Source: an archaeon
GTDB taxonomy: Archaea > Nanobdellota > Nanobdellia > Woesearchaeales > JAGVOV01
DNA length: 7,594 bases
Direction: 5' to 3'
Assembly: GCA_020052545.1 (NCBI GenBank)
Contig: JAGVOV010000176.1
Coordinates: 1 to 7,594 of the forward strand
Positions 1 to 5,711 of this stretch are shown here, one piece after another. The stretch's first letter is position 1; the number at the start of each line of letters is the position of its first letter. The notes under the pieces were generated by a model. The model was given only the letters and a program-made list of their open reading frames with translations. It was not told the origin of the DNA and did not search any database. The position numbers were made by a program, and so were the translations under genes.

Positions 1-1838
1 TAGACACGGACGGGAATGTGAAGCTCGACGGGAACCTCTTGATGAGGTCCGGAAAGGTTTTCAATGCGTCGCGTGTCAGATACAACGGCACAATCTTGTT
101 TGCCGACGACCTGAGGATAGGCACTGGGCCTACGGGATATAGCGCATCGAACCTGTCTGTAACGAGCGCAGCCTTCAGCCCGAACCAGAATTATGCTGTC
201 GGCAACACTGCATACACCACAACTTTGAAAGGAAGCACTGTCTATGTCAATGGACTCACTACCGGATATGTCAAATCCGGAGTTTCAGGAGCATTGTCTA
301 ACCAAGTTGGCGTTCCGCATACAGATCTGACTTATAGCGGCCTGGTTGCGGGCCAAGTGCTGAGAGCGACAGGCGCAGCGGCAGCATCTTTCGGTTCGAT
401 ACTGGCAGGCGACCTGCCGTCAAGCATAGATCCTCTGAAGATCAGCCCAGGCACTGTAGACAGCACTGAGTTCGGCTACATTGACGGGGTCACGTCAAGC
501 GTGCAGACACAATTCAGCGGCAAGCAGCCCCTCGATGCCACTTTGACATCTCTGGCTGCCTACAATTCAAATGGGATGCTCACGCAGACTGCTGCTGACA
601 CCTTTGCCGCAAGGACAATAACCGGCACATCAAACAGGCTGTCAGTGAGCAACGGCAACGGCGTCGCAGGAAACCCTACACTTGACATAGACACGAACTA
701 TGCAGGGCAGGCGACCATAACGACGCTCGGCACTGTGACGACAGGAACATGGAATGCAGGCGCCATCACAAGCTCGGGCGCGATAACCTCGACTCTTGCG
801 GCCGGCAATTCGCTTGTGATAGACACTAACACATTGGTCGTTGATGCAACGAATAATAGGGTGGGCATCGGGACGGCAGCGCCAAGTCGCACACTTCATA
901 TCAATAATGTCGATGGTGGGATTAGATTACAGAATCCTACTGCTGTAACTGGGAAATCCTGGGATGTCGTCAGTAATACAGATGGAACGTTTACTGTTGA
1001 CGAACCTGGTGTTGCAAACAGGATTCAAATCATTGCAGATGGAACACTTAGCGGCGGAAAAGTAAATTTACAACCAACTGGCGGCAACGTCGGCATCGGG
1101 ACGGCGGCACCAACTGAAGCTTTGACATTGGGAGATAGTAAAAATATTCAAGTTGGTGTAAGTGATGGAGCTGGCGGTGCGCTTATGATTAGACGAAAAA
1201 CGCCCCTGCAAACATTTCCCGCCTCCAGTGGAGGGTTACAATATGTTCAAGGTGCTGTAGCTGACCGATTAGCACTTCTCGCAGGTTCGGCTGAAATTGT
1301 CTCAATATTAGAAACAGGCAACGTCGGCATCGGGACGCCGACGCCAGACGTAACACTTTCCGTTGTCGGGAATGTAGCGAGCAACATCCCTGTCAAGATT
1401 AGGAATACAAATACCGGCGGTTATTCCGGATTGGACATATTCAATGAGGGAGGGAGCCTGGCAGGCAGTCTTTGGATCGCGGGCTCCACTACAGGTTCCA
1501 CAAACAATCTGAATGCCGTGACATTGGCTTCAAGAGTAAGTGGACAGAAAGTATTCATCGTTGCAGGAGGATATGACCCGGTAGCTTCTGGCGGTATCAC
1601 CGTGTCGGCAGGCAACGTCGGCATCGGGACGACTAATCCGTCAGCCATGCTTTCAGTCGGCGCAACATCACAGTTCCAGGTGAGCAGCGCTGGAGCGATA
1701 ACAGGCGCTTCCCTAGATGCGGGCTCCGGCATAATACAGACCACCGGGACGGTCAAGGCCAATTCTTATACAAGGACAACAAACGGAGACATCACAATCA
1801 CGGCTCCGAGCGGCAATGTCATAATCAAAATAGGATAA
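1..1838 (+). CDS. Fibre-like beta-repeat surface protein, 5' truncated by window edge
   Basis: The frame is already open at base 3 (D-T-D-G-N before the GTG at 18), so the true start lies outside the window and 611 residues are visible. The protein is rich in Gly, Thr, Ser, Ala and Asn, with no membrane segment. Modules typical of phage tail fibres occur in order: an LTYSGL..GQVLRATGA..A segment (about 327-425), a TEFGYIDGVTSSVQTQ segment followed by LTSLAAYNSNG (about 465-566), and a TITGT...NPTLDI...TTLGTVTTGTWN segment (about 612-770). Four [NG]-x-VGIGT repeats follow. It ends in SGNVIIKIG with no S74-type chaperone domain, which many such fibres carry. Known: these modules build trimeric beta fibres or beta-helices in phages and in surface proteins of uncultured microbes. 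Inferred role: an extracellular adhesin or fibre; an integrated virus remnant is possible, but no other viral gene is visible. Confidence 0.8.
   Translation, partial: DTDGNVKLDGNLLMRSGKVFNASRVRYNGTILFADDLRIGTGPTGYSASNLSVTSAAFSPNQNYAVGNTAYTTTLKGSTVYVNGLTTGYVKSGVSGALSNQVGVPHTDLTYSGLVAGQVLRATGAAAASFGSILAGDLPSSIDPLKISPGTVDSTEFGYIDGVTSSVQTQFSGKQPLDATLTSLAAYNSNGMLTQTAADTFAARTITGTSNRLSVSNGNGVAGNPTLDIDTNYAGQATITTLGTVTTGTWNAGAITSSGAITSTLAAGNSLVIDTNTLVVDATNNRVGIGTAAPSRTLHINNVDGGIRLQNPTAVTGKSWDVVSNTDGTFTVDEPGVANRIQIIADGTLSGGKVNLQPTGGNVGIGTAAPTEALTLGDSKNIQVGVSDGAGGALMIRRKTPLQTFPASSGGLQYVQGAVADRLALLAGSAEIVSILETGNVGIGTPTPDVTLSVVGNVASNIPVKIRNTNTGGYSGLDIFNEGGSLAGSLWIAGSTTGSTNNLNAVTLASRVSGQKVFIVAGGYDPVASGGITVSAGNVGIGTTNPSAMLSVGATSQFQVSSAGAITGASLDAGSGIIQTTGTVKANSYTRTTNGDITITAPSGNVIIKIG
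855..1631 (+). repeat. Four dispersed GIGT-type coding repeats in the fibre gene
   Basis: Repeat starts are at 855, 1083, 1317 and 1611, giving spacings of 228, 234 and 294 bases, all multiples of three. Each encodes N-[VR]-x-G-I-G-T-type sequence followed by xxPxxxL. The last three copies are identical over 21 bases (1083-1103, 1317-1337, 1611-1631), with core GTCGGCATCGGGACG. The first copy has GTGGGCATCGGGACG at 861-875. The sequence between copies is unrelated between modules. Confidence 0.85.
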
Positions 1839-1893
1839 CGAAAATTCTCCGTTTTGGGCTTTTTTGTCTATATTTTACTGCTGAGAATTTTCG
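1839..1893 (+). terminator. Long-loop hairpin with T-rich tract after the fibre gene
   Basis: CGAAAATTCTC begins directly after the fibre TAA, and its perfect 11-base reverse complement GAGAATTTTCG lies at 1883-1893. The 33-base loop contains T-rich runs (about 1852-1866 and 1873-1876). Archaeal termination commonly uses T-tracts, so this is a plausible 3' end for the fibre transcript. The long loop and AT-rich stem make the fold weak, so the terminator call is inference. Confidence 0.45.
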
Positions 1894-1896
1894 GGA

Positions 1897-1945
1897 TTGA
1901 AAATTGCGGACTTAAAGTTAGGGGCGCTAAGCCGCCAATTTTCAA
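1897..1945 (+). other. Second intergenic hairpin
   Basis: TTGAAAATTG (1897-1906) pairs perfectly with CAATTTTCAA (1936-1945). The stem continues as CGG (1907-1909) with CCG (1932-1934), with C1935 bulged, and then CTTA (1911-1914) with TAAG (1928-1931), with A1910 bulged. The apical loop is 1915-1927. It sits between the fibre 3' end and the promoter of the next gene. Function is unknown; RNA structure or a DNA palindrome are both possible. Confidence 0.5.
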
Positions 1946-1965
1946 TAAGATTTAAATACATCTTA
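1946..1965 (+). promoter_or_regulatory. TATA box inside a 6-base inverted repeat
   Basis: TTTAAATA at 1951-1958 matches the archaeal TATA consensus and lies 37 bases before the ATG at 1995, placing transcription start near 1980. The box is bracketed by TAAGAT (1946-1951) and ATCTTA (1960-1965), a perfect inverted repeat with an 8-base centre. That placement would suit a repressor competing with TBP, though this is inference. A GGGGTG Shine-Dalgarno-like stretch follows at 1984-1989. Confidence 0.6.
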
Positions 1966-1994
1966 GACTGTTTTTCTCTTCAAGGGGTGTTGAA

Positions 1995-2615
1995 ATGAAG
2001 AAATTGATTTTGCCTTTTGTCGTTTTGCTGTTAGCCGCTGCCGTCTATGCTGAGCAAGTGCCATTATGGAGCGCAACCATCTCTGTCGATTGTGGGGGAT
2101 TATGTCTCGAGAGCCTGCCTGCCGCGTGGGGCGTTGATGTTGCGAATACCGGTAACGTAAGTTTCAAGATCCAGCAAGTTCAGCTATTGGATTTTCAGGG
2201 CCTTTTGATAGCCAGCAGCCAGCCTGGAGACCTTGAATTGCAGCCAGGGAAGCAGGCATCTGTCGCCATACAAGGGTTACTCCCACCGCCGACAAGAAGC
2301 TATACTTTATTCTATAAGGTATGTTATTTTGTGAATGGCCAGACATCTTGTGAAATCAATCCAAGAAGGATGAGCGTGATGCCATTGACAGAGGTGGAAT
2401 GCCTGAATAACCAGAGCTGCGATCCAGGAAAGGCGTGCATCGGGCTGAAGTGCCTGCCAAAGACTGCGCTTATGAACAACACCCAGTTCGCAAAGTACAA
2501 AAGCAGTGACATCTCAGGCAAGGATTATGCGTTCTTCGGGATGCTTTTCTTGATACTAGTGCTTTTGGTACTGATCTTCATCAAGAGGCCAAGAGTGCAC
2601 CATGCGCAACCGTAA
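1995..2615 (+). CDS. Cys-rich exported protein with C-terminal membrane anchor
   Basis: The 206-residue product has a signal peptide (about 1-19, ending VYA|E) and a single C-terminal membrane segment at about 179-196 followed by a basic KRPRVHH tail, giving an outside-facing type I topology. The ectodomain has eight cysteines: C33/C37, C110/C119 and a compact set C136, C142, C148, C153 (pattern C-x5-C-x5-C-x4-C) that looks like a small disulfide knot just before the anchor. Residues 45-110 look like an all-beta domain of the type that follows W..DV.NTGNVS. GGGGTG at 1984-1989 supports this start. It overlaps the next gene by 14 bases, so the two are probably one operon. I do not recognise the family; a surface or envelope-associated role is inferred from topology. 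Confidence 0.85.
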   Translation: MKKLILPFVVLLLAAAVYAEQVPLWSATISVDCGGLCLESLPAAWGVDVANTGNVSFKIQQVQLLDFQGLLIASSQPGDLELQPGKQASVAIQGLLPPPTRSYTLFYKVCYFVNGQTSCEINPRRMSVMPLTEVECLNNQSCDPGKACIGLKCLPKTALMNNTQFAKYKSSDISGKDYAFFGMLFLILVLLVLIFIKRPRVHHAQP

Positions 2616-2988
2616 GCTTATTTCTTTTTTGATTATCTTTAATATAATCCTCATTGCGGCGATAGCTGCAGGCCTGTTCTACTATTTCGGGCAGCGAAAT
2701 CCTGAGAGAAAGACTGTCCTGGAAGAGCACAAGCTGACAAAACAGGACATTCTTGAGAAATCAAAGCAGGCTGGCGATGTTCAGAAGTTCATGTCAGGCT
2801 CTGAATATATAGCTTATCTGACAAATCTCACGGAAAAAGATATCAAGGAAAGCCCTGCACTCTATGCCAATCTTTCGCTGCCCCTGTATAAAGTCGAATA
2901 TAGCAAAGAGAAGTATGGCCTCATAGTGATAATGGACAATGAGAGGATCCTGAAGATTTTGCCCGTTACAAAGCTGAGTCTGGGCTGA
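2602..2988 (+). CDS. Small N-terminally anchored membrane protein
   Basis: The 128-residue product starts inside the last codons of the upstream gene (14-base overlap, different frame), implying coupled translation. Residues 1-5 (MRNRK) are basic, 7-29 form one hydrophobic membrane helix, and about 33-62 are charged and probably helical. The C-terminal part (about 94-122) alternates hydrophobic and charged residues like a beta-hairpin (YKVEYSKEKYGLIVIMDNE). Sequons N75-L-T and N90-L-S are consistent with an outside-facing domain. There are no cysteines and no catalytic motif I can see. No strong ribosome binding site precedes the ATG, which fits reinitiation from the upstream gene. Partnership with the 206-residue protein is inferred only from overlap. 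Confidence 0.8.
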   Translation: MRNRKLISFLIIFNIILIAAIAAGLFYYFGQRNPERKTVLEEHKLTKQDILEKSKQAGDVQKFMSGSEYIAYLTNLTEKDIKESPALYANLSLPLYKVEYSKEKYGLIVIMDNERILKILPVTKLSLG

Positions 2989-2996
2989 GCATAATA

Positions 2997-3004
2997 TTTA
3001 TATA
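2997..3004 (+). promoter_or_regulatory. Candidate TATA box for the Ig/cadherin gene
   Basis: TTTATATA lies in the 38-base gap between genes. Its distance to the ATG at 3027 would give a nearly leaderless transcript, yet GGAG at 3019-3022 looks like a ribosome binding site four bases before the ATG. The two readings conflict, so the gene may instead be read through from the upstream operon. Confidence 0.4.
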
Positions 3005-3026
3005 CTTTATAAAATTAAGGAGAGCC

Positions 3027-4409
3027 ATGCGAGTAAAAAAGACGGTGTTTTTGCTATTTTTAGTTATAATTTTTATCGCGTCAGTCCATATTTCTGAGGC
3101 TTTTTACGCTGTCGGCAGCGGCTATAATATGACGCCAGTTGAGAAAGCGCTCCAAGGAGGCAGGTCTGTGACATCAGGATACAATCTTACCTATATCATG
3201 GGACAGCTTGCCATCGGCAAATATTCGACAGGGAGCTATGCTCTCAGGCTTGGCTACCTGTACAGGTTCAATGATATGCCCACTATCGATAGCATCGCCA
3301 TCAATGCAATCGCGAACAGCCCAAGCGTGCAGAAGCATGGGTATAATAATTACACGATGTCCTGTGAAGTCAACTTCACGGACCTGAATGCGGGTGACTA
3401 CATGAACCTGATGGTGACATGGTACAGGAACAACACAGCATGGTATTCTGATGCTTACACAATAAATAACAATGTCAATTCCTACCTTACAGGCTCTCAA
3501 TATTCTGGGTGGAAAATTGACAACACAACATACAACGTGACAGCTACAGGAACATCAATGAGTTTCAACACGACGGCAGCAGGCCAGATAGAGACATCGA
3601 AGCTGAAGCATTTTGATGCCTGGAAATGCTCTGCTGAAGCTTTCGACGCATCCGACTATTCCGGCTGGATGAATTCGACGCCATTCTTCATCTACAACAA
3701 AGCGCCCGACTACAGGAGCAGCATGCCGACATACTACGAATGGCCAGAAGACACGAGCTACCAGATAAGGCTTGGGAGCAACTTTAGCGATATTGACAGC
3801 GATGACATAGATTGGTACATCAATTACACATCCAACATCACCGAGCCGGGCACAATCTCAAGGAATAATCTCACTATAGCGATAGACAACAACACGGGCA
3901 TCGCCACCATAACTCCGATAGCCAACCTCGCAGGGATGATGTATATAATATTCGCTGGCACGGACAAGCACAACAATGATTATGGGAAGACAAATGCTGC
4001 CAATTTCACGCTCAACATAAGCCAGGTCAATGATGCGCCGAATGCGACAGATGCCTATATCTATCCTTATAATCCGACTTATCTGGACACTTTAAGCTGC
4101 GAGTTCACATATGTAGACATCGAGAATTATCCTGAGAATTACACCGCTGACATTTACAAATGGTATAGGAGCGCTTCTGGAACTGAGCCATTCACAGTAA
4201 TACCTGGAGAGACGACAAAGACATTGTCAAGCTACTACTTTGGCTTGAATGACCAGATCATCTGCTCGGCAAAGGTCAAGGATTCCTATTACTATGTCAC
4301 AGATAGGTCATTGTTTGACACCCAATACAGGAATTCAACAGCCAGGACAATCGTCCAGACAAGCACAGAAGCTCAGCAGAGCGGGAGAATAATCATAGCT
4401 ATAGGCTAG
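3027..4409 (+). CDS. Secreted Ig-like/cadherin-like surface protein
   Basis: The 460-residue product has a signal peptide (about 1-25, ISEA|F). Residues 26-82 hold a GYNMT/GYNLTY...GQLAIG..STGSYALRLGY segment of a kind common in secreted beta-proteins. Residues about 84-225 look like an Ig-like domain with C113, W132-Y-R and C201. Residues about 233-337 look cadherin-like, with acidic SDIDSDD (254-260, possible calcium site), a TG.ATITP motif and the closing VNDAP (334-338). Residues about 338-445 form a second Ig-like domain with C358, W379-Y-R and C413. I count 19 N-x-S/T sequons. There is no C-terminal membrane segment; the protein ends SGRIIIAIG, close to the fibre ending SGNVIIKIG. GGAG at 3019-3022 supports the start. 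Inferred role: glycosylated adhesin or surface-layer component. Its stop shares CTAG with the convergent gene. Confidence 0.85.
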   Translation: MRVKKTVFLLFLVIIFIASVHISEAFYAVGSGYNMTPVEKALQGGRSVTSGYNLTYIMGQLAIGKYSTGSYALRLGYLYRFNDMPTIDSIAINAIANSPSVQKHGYNNYTMSCEVNFTDLNAGDYMNLMVTWYRNNTAWYSDAYTINNNVNSYLTGSQYSGWKIDNTTYNVTATGTSMSFNTTAAGQIETSKLKHFDAWKCSAEAFDASDYSGWMNSTPFFIYNKAPDYRSSMPTYYEWPEDTSYQIRLGSNFSDIDSDDIDWYINYTSNITEPGTISRNNLTIAIDNNTGIATITPIANLAGMMYIIFAGTDKHNNDYGKTNAANFTLNISQVNDAPNATDAYIYPYNPTYLDTLSCEFTYVDIENYPENYTADIYKWYRSASGTEPFTVIPGETTKTLSSYYFGLNDQIICSAKVKDSYYYVTDRSLFDTQYRNSTARTIVQTSTEAQQSGRIIIAIG

Positions 4410-4681
4410 TAAGTCTCATTGCCAGTCTGGTTCAAGGCTTTCTTCAGGAATTCTATGTTTACGCGCTGGAATTCCCTTGCATCTTGGCTGAAATCTGTGT
4501 TCTTCAGCTCAGGGCTGCATACATCAAGGCTCACTCCAGAGATTGCGCAGTCCATCGCCCTGTCCATGCTGTCTGCGAAATGCAAAGCCTTGTTACTCGT
4601 GCTGTCGGCTATATCTACCAACTGCAGCATGAAGCCTAGCATTATGACGACAGATACTGAAGCTAAAATCATCGCTTTCAT
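4406..4681 (-). CDS. Small exported or membrane-anchored protein
   Basis: The 91-residue minus-strand product begins with a hydrophobic segment (about 5-22) that could be a signal peptide or a single membrane anchor. The rest is a mostly helical, acidic domain with C45 and C55 and two terminal sequons (N84-Q-T, N88-E-T). The start is supported by GGGGT four bases before the ATG (4685-4689, minus) and a TATA box at 4711-4720. Its TAG overlaps the TAG of the convergent gene by four bases. The opposite-strand open frame over this region begins at TTG and has neither promoter nor ribosome binding site, so the minus strand is preferred. I recall similar short proteins in DPANN genomes but cannot name a family. 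Confidence 0.75.
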   Translation of the reverse strand: MKAMILASVSVVIMLGFMLQLVDIADSTSNKALHFADSMDRAMDCAISGVSLDVCSPELKNTDFSQDAREFQRVNIEFLKKALNQTGNETY

Positions 4682-4710
4682 TTTACCCCAAACATGAGGA
4701 ATCCTTTCTT

Positions 4711-4720
4711 CTTTATAAAG
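4711..4720 (-). promoter_or_regulatory. TATA box for the 91-residue minus-strand gene
   Basis: CTTTATAAAG is a perfect palindrome centred about 34 bases before the ATG at 4681, predicting transcription start near 4690 and a leader of about nine bases that includes GGGGT. Confidence 0.6.
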
Positions 4721-4757
4721 TTTTCGTTACTTCATAGTGGTTACTAAATCCACCAAG

Positions 4758-5222
4758 CTAAGAATGCAAGAATAGTCCGTTTCTTTTGCAATGGACCCTT
4801 TGAGCATAAACCCTGTTGACTTCTCTCGATCTTGACAGAAGCTTGGAAGTGTAGTCCCTTTCAGAGAGATCCCAATTTTTCCTGTCATTTATGGGAATAA
4901 AAAATTCATCCGGATTCAATCCGCCTGGGACAACACTCCTGTAATTCTGCTGGCTTGTCCGCTGGTTCTGCATCTGCCCAGTAGTCTGTTGCTGGACTGG
5001 AAGATTGTAGGAGGAGATATTTGTGGGAAGGATAAAGTTCCAATCAAGCTCTCTTGATATCTTTGAATCTTTCTTCGCATGATTGACTAGATCATCAATC
5101 CTATCAGTCGATTCTTCAAGTATTGGTGACTTGTCCTCAGATATGGCTGTGTCTGAAATTGCTTTAGGAGCAAAAGCTGCACTTGATAAGATTGCATAAG
5201 TTATTGCCTCTGTGATCTTCAT
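4758..5222 (-). CDS. Unrecognised small exported protein
   Basis: The 154-residue product has a short, alanine-rich N-terminal hydrophobic stretch (about 5-19, with possible cleavage near SAAFA) that looks like a weak signal peptide. After it come an acidic helical part (about 24-60), a Gln/Asn/Thr-rich low-complexity stretch (about 75-95, QQQTTGQMQNQ) and a basic, Arg/Lys-rich C-terminal part (about 113-148) with one cysteine, C144. There is no catalytic motif. No Shine-Dalgarno is visible; the TATA box at 5247-5254 is placed so that transcription would begin almost at the ATG, suggesting a leaderless mRNA. It is divergent from the 86-residue gene across the 40-base-period array, so both may respond to the same regulator. 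I do not recognise the family. Confidence 0.65.
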   Translation of the reverse strand: MKITEAITYAILSSAAFAPKAISDTAISEDKSPILEESTDRIDDLVNHAKKDSKISRELDWNFILPTNISSYNLPVQQQTTGQMQNQRTSQQNYRSVVPGGLNPDEFFIPINDRKNWDLSERDYTSKLLSRSREVNRVYAQRVHCKRNGLFLHS

Positions 5223-5246
5223 ATAGCCATCTTATAACTTTTCTAA

Positions 5247-5254
5247 TATTTAAA
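5247..5254 (-). promoter_or_regulatory. TATA box for the 154-residue minus-strand gene
   Basis: On the minus strand this reads TTTAAATA, centred about 28 bases before the ATG at 5222. That spacing predicts a transcript starting within a few bases of the ATG. The first element of the 40-base array lies directly upstream of it. Confidence 0.6.
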
Positions 5255-5262
5255 TGTTTTTA

Positions 5263-5439
5263 TTTTGTTACTATTAACAAGTAATAATTTTATTATATAT
5301 CCTGTTAAATAATTTAACAAAAACGATTAAATAACTTAAATTTGATAATTAATATAACAAAAAAACTTAAGAGATAGTGTGGTATTAAGTATATTAACAT
5401 AGTAAACTATAAATAGTTATACTGTTAAGTAATATAACA
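5263..5439. repeat. Five-unit array of 17-base partly palindromic elements, 40-base period
   Basis: Written in 40-base rows from 5261, five rows align without gaps. The 17-base elements are 5263-5279, 5303-5319, 5343-5359, 5383-5399 and 5423-5439. All five end in TAACA, and the third and sixth columns of the row are always T. The best copies are TGTTAAATAATTTAACA (5303, a perfect palindrome around one base) and TGTTAAGTAATATAACA (5423). The first copy has its palindrome shifted (TTGTTA-CTAT-TAACAA, 5265-5280). Every TAACA in this intergenic region falls in this register. A weaker half element, TATAAC at 5233-5238, continues the register leftward. The roughly 23 bases between elements are not conserved. 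The array fills the gap between two divergent genes. Confidence 0.8.
5408..5415 (+). promoter_or_regulatory. TATA box for the 86-residue/553-residue operon
   Basis: TATAAATA is centred about 39 bases before the ATG at 5451, predicting transcription start near 5437. It lies between the fourth and fifth array elements; the fifth (5423-5439) covers the predicted start site, which is where a repressor would act. Confidence 0.6.
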
Positions 5440-5450
5440 AAGGCAAAAAC

Positions 5451-5711
5451 ATGGTAAACAGAGTTGTCCTCTATCATTACACATCAAGATTCCTGTCAGC
5501 TTCAGATAAAGTCAGGTTCTATTATGCCCTCAAAGGCCGAGATGGAAAGAGCGGAGTTGTAAAAGAGTACAAGATAGAATTCCTCAGCAAAGGGATTCTT
5601 CTTGCCCCTTTCCAGTATTCTGAAGACATAGAGTCTTTCCTTGACATCTGGAAGCTGCCTTACAAGAAAAGGCTGATGATACTTGAGCATGAAGAGGAGG
5701 TGGGAGAATGA
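5451..5711 (+). CDS. Small soluble protein of unknown function, possible array-binding regulator
   Basis: The 86-residue product is the only one here with no signal peptide or membrane segment. It is rich in Lys/Arg in the first half (SASDKVRFYYALKGRDGKSG) and acidic at the end (EHEEEVGE), with alternating hydrophobic strands (VVLYHYT, EYKIEFL, GILLAPF) suggesting a compact alpha/beta fold. I see no clear helix-turn-helix and no catalytic motif. The DKVRFxYALKGR segment feels like a conserved small archaeal family, but I cannot name it. The gene sits directly downstream of the 40-base array and overlaps the next start by ATGA. A role as autoregulator binding the array is a guess from position and charge. 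The leader is short, with only AAGG as a weak ribosome binding site. Confidence 0.75.
   Translation: MVNRVVLYHYTSRFLSASDKVRFYYALKGRDGKSGVVKEYKIEFLSKGILLAPFQYSEDIESFLDIWKLPYKKRLMILEHEEEVGE
5696..5702 (+). promoter_or_regulatory. Strong ribosome binding site for the receptor-like gene
   Basis: GGAGGTG, a near-perfect match to the archaeal 16S 3' end, lies five bases before the ATG at 5708 and inside the 3' end of the upstream gene. It is by far the best such site in the window, fixes this start, and suggests high translation of the downstream gene. Confidence 0.8.

Noticed and set aside
855..1631. Diversity-generating retroelement variable region in the fibre gene
   Set aside because: No reverse transcriptase, template repeat or adenine-focused variation is visible; the pattern is modular rather than point-variable.
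1421..1762. Minus-strand 113-codon open frame inside the fibre gene
   Set aside because: Pro/Ala-rich antisense shadow of the Gly/Thr-rich fibre repeats; no promoter or ribosome binding site.
1839..1945. MITE or insertion-sequence remnant from the inverted repeats
   Set aside because: No target-site duplication or transposase fragment is visible, and the two hairpins have separate, unequal arms.
3174..3500. Minus-strand 108-codon open frame inside the Ig/cadherin gene
   Set aside because: Antisense to a gene with a clear signal peptide, conserved domain pattern and sequons; no start signals.
4419..4697. Plus-strand open frame of 92 codons opposite the 91-residue gene
   Set aside because: It starts at TTG with no ribosome binding site or promoter and overlaps a minus-strand frame that has a hydrophobic leader, TATA box and GGGGT site.
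5263..5439. The 40-base-period array as a CRISPR
   Set aside because: The conserved element is only about 17 bases and degenerate, the intervening sequence is about 23 bases and AT-rich like its surroundings, and no cas gene is visible.
5263..5439. Orc1/Cdc6 origin recognition boxes
   Set aside because: The elements lack the G-rich ORB-type sequence and no orc1/cdc6 gene is present; an unusual iteron-type origin remains possible.
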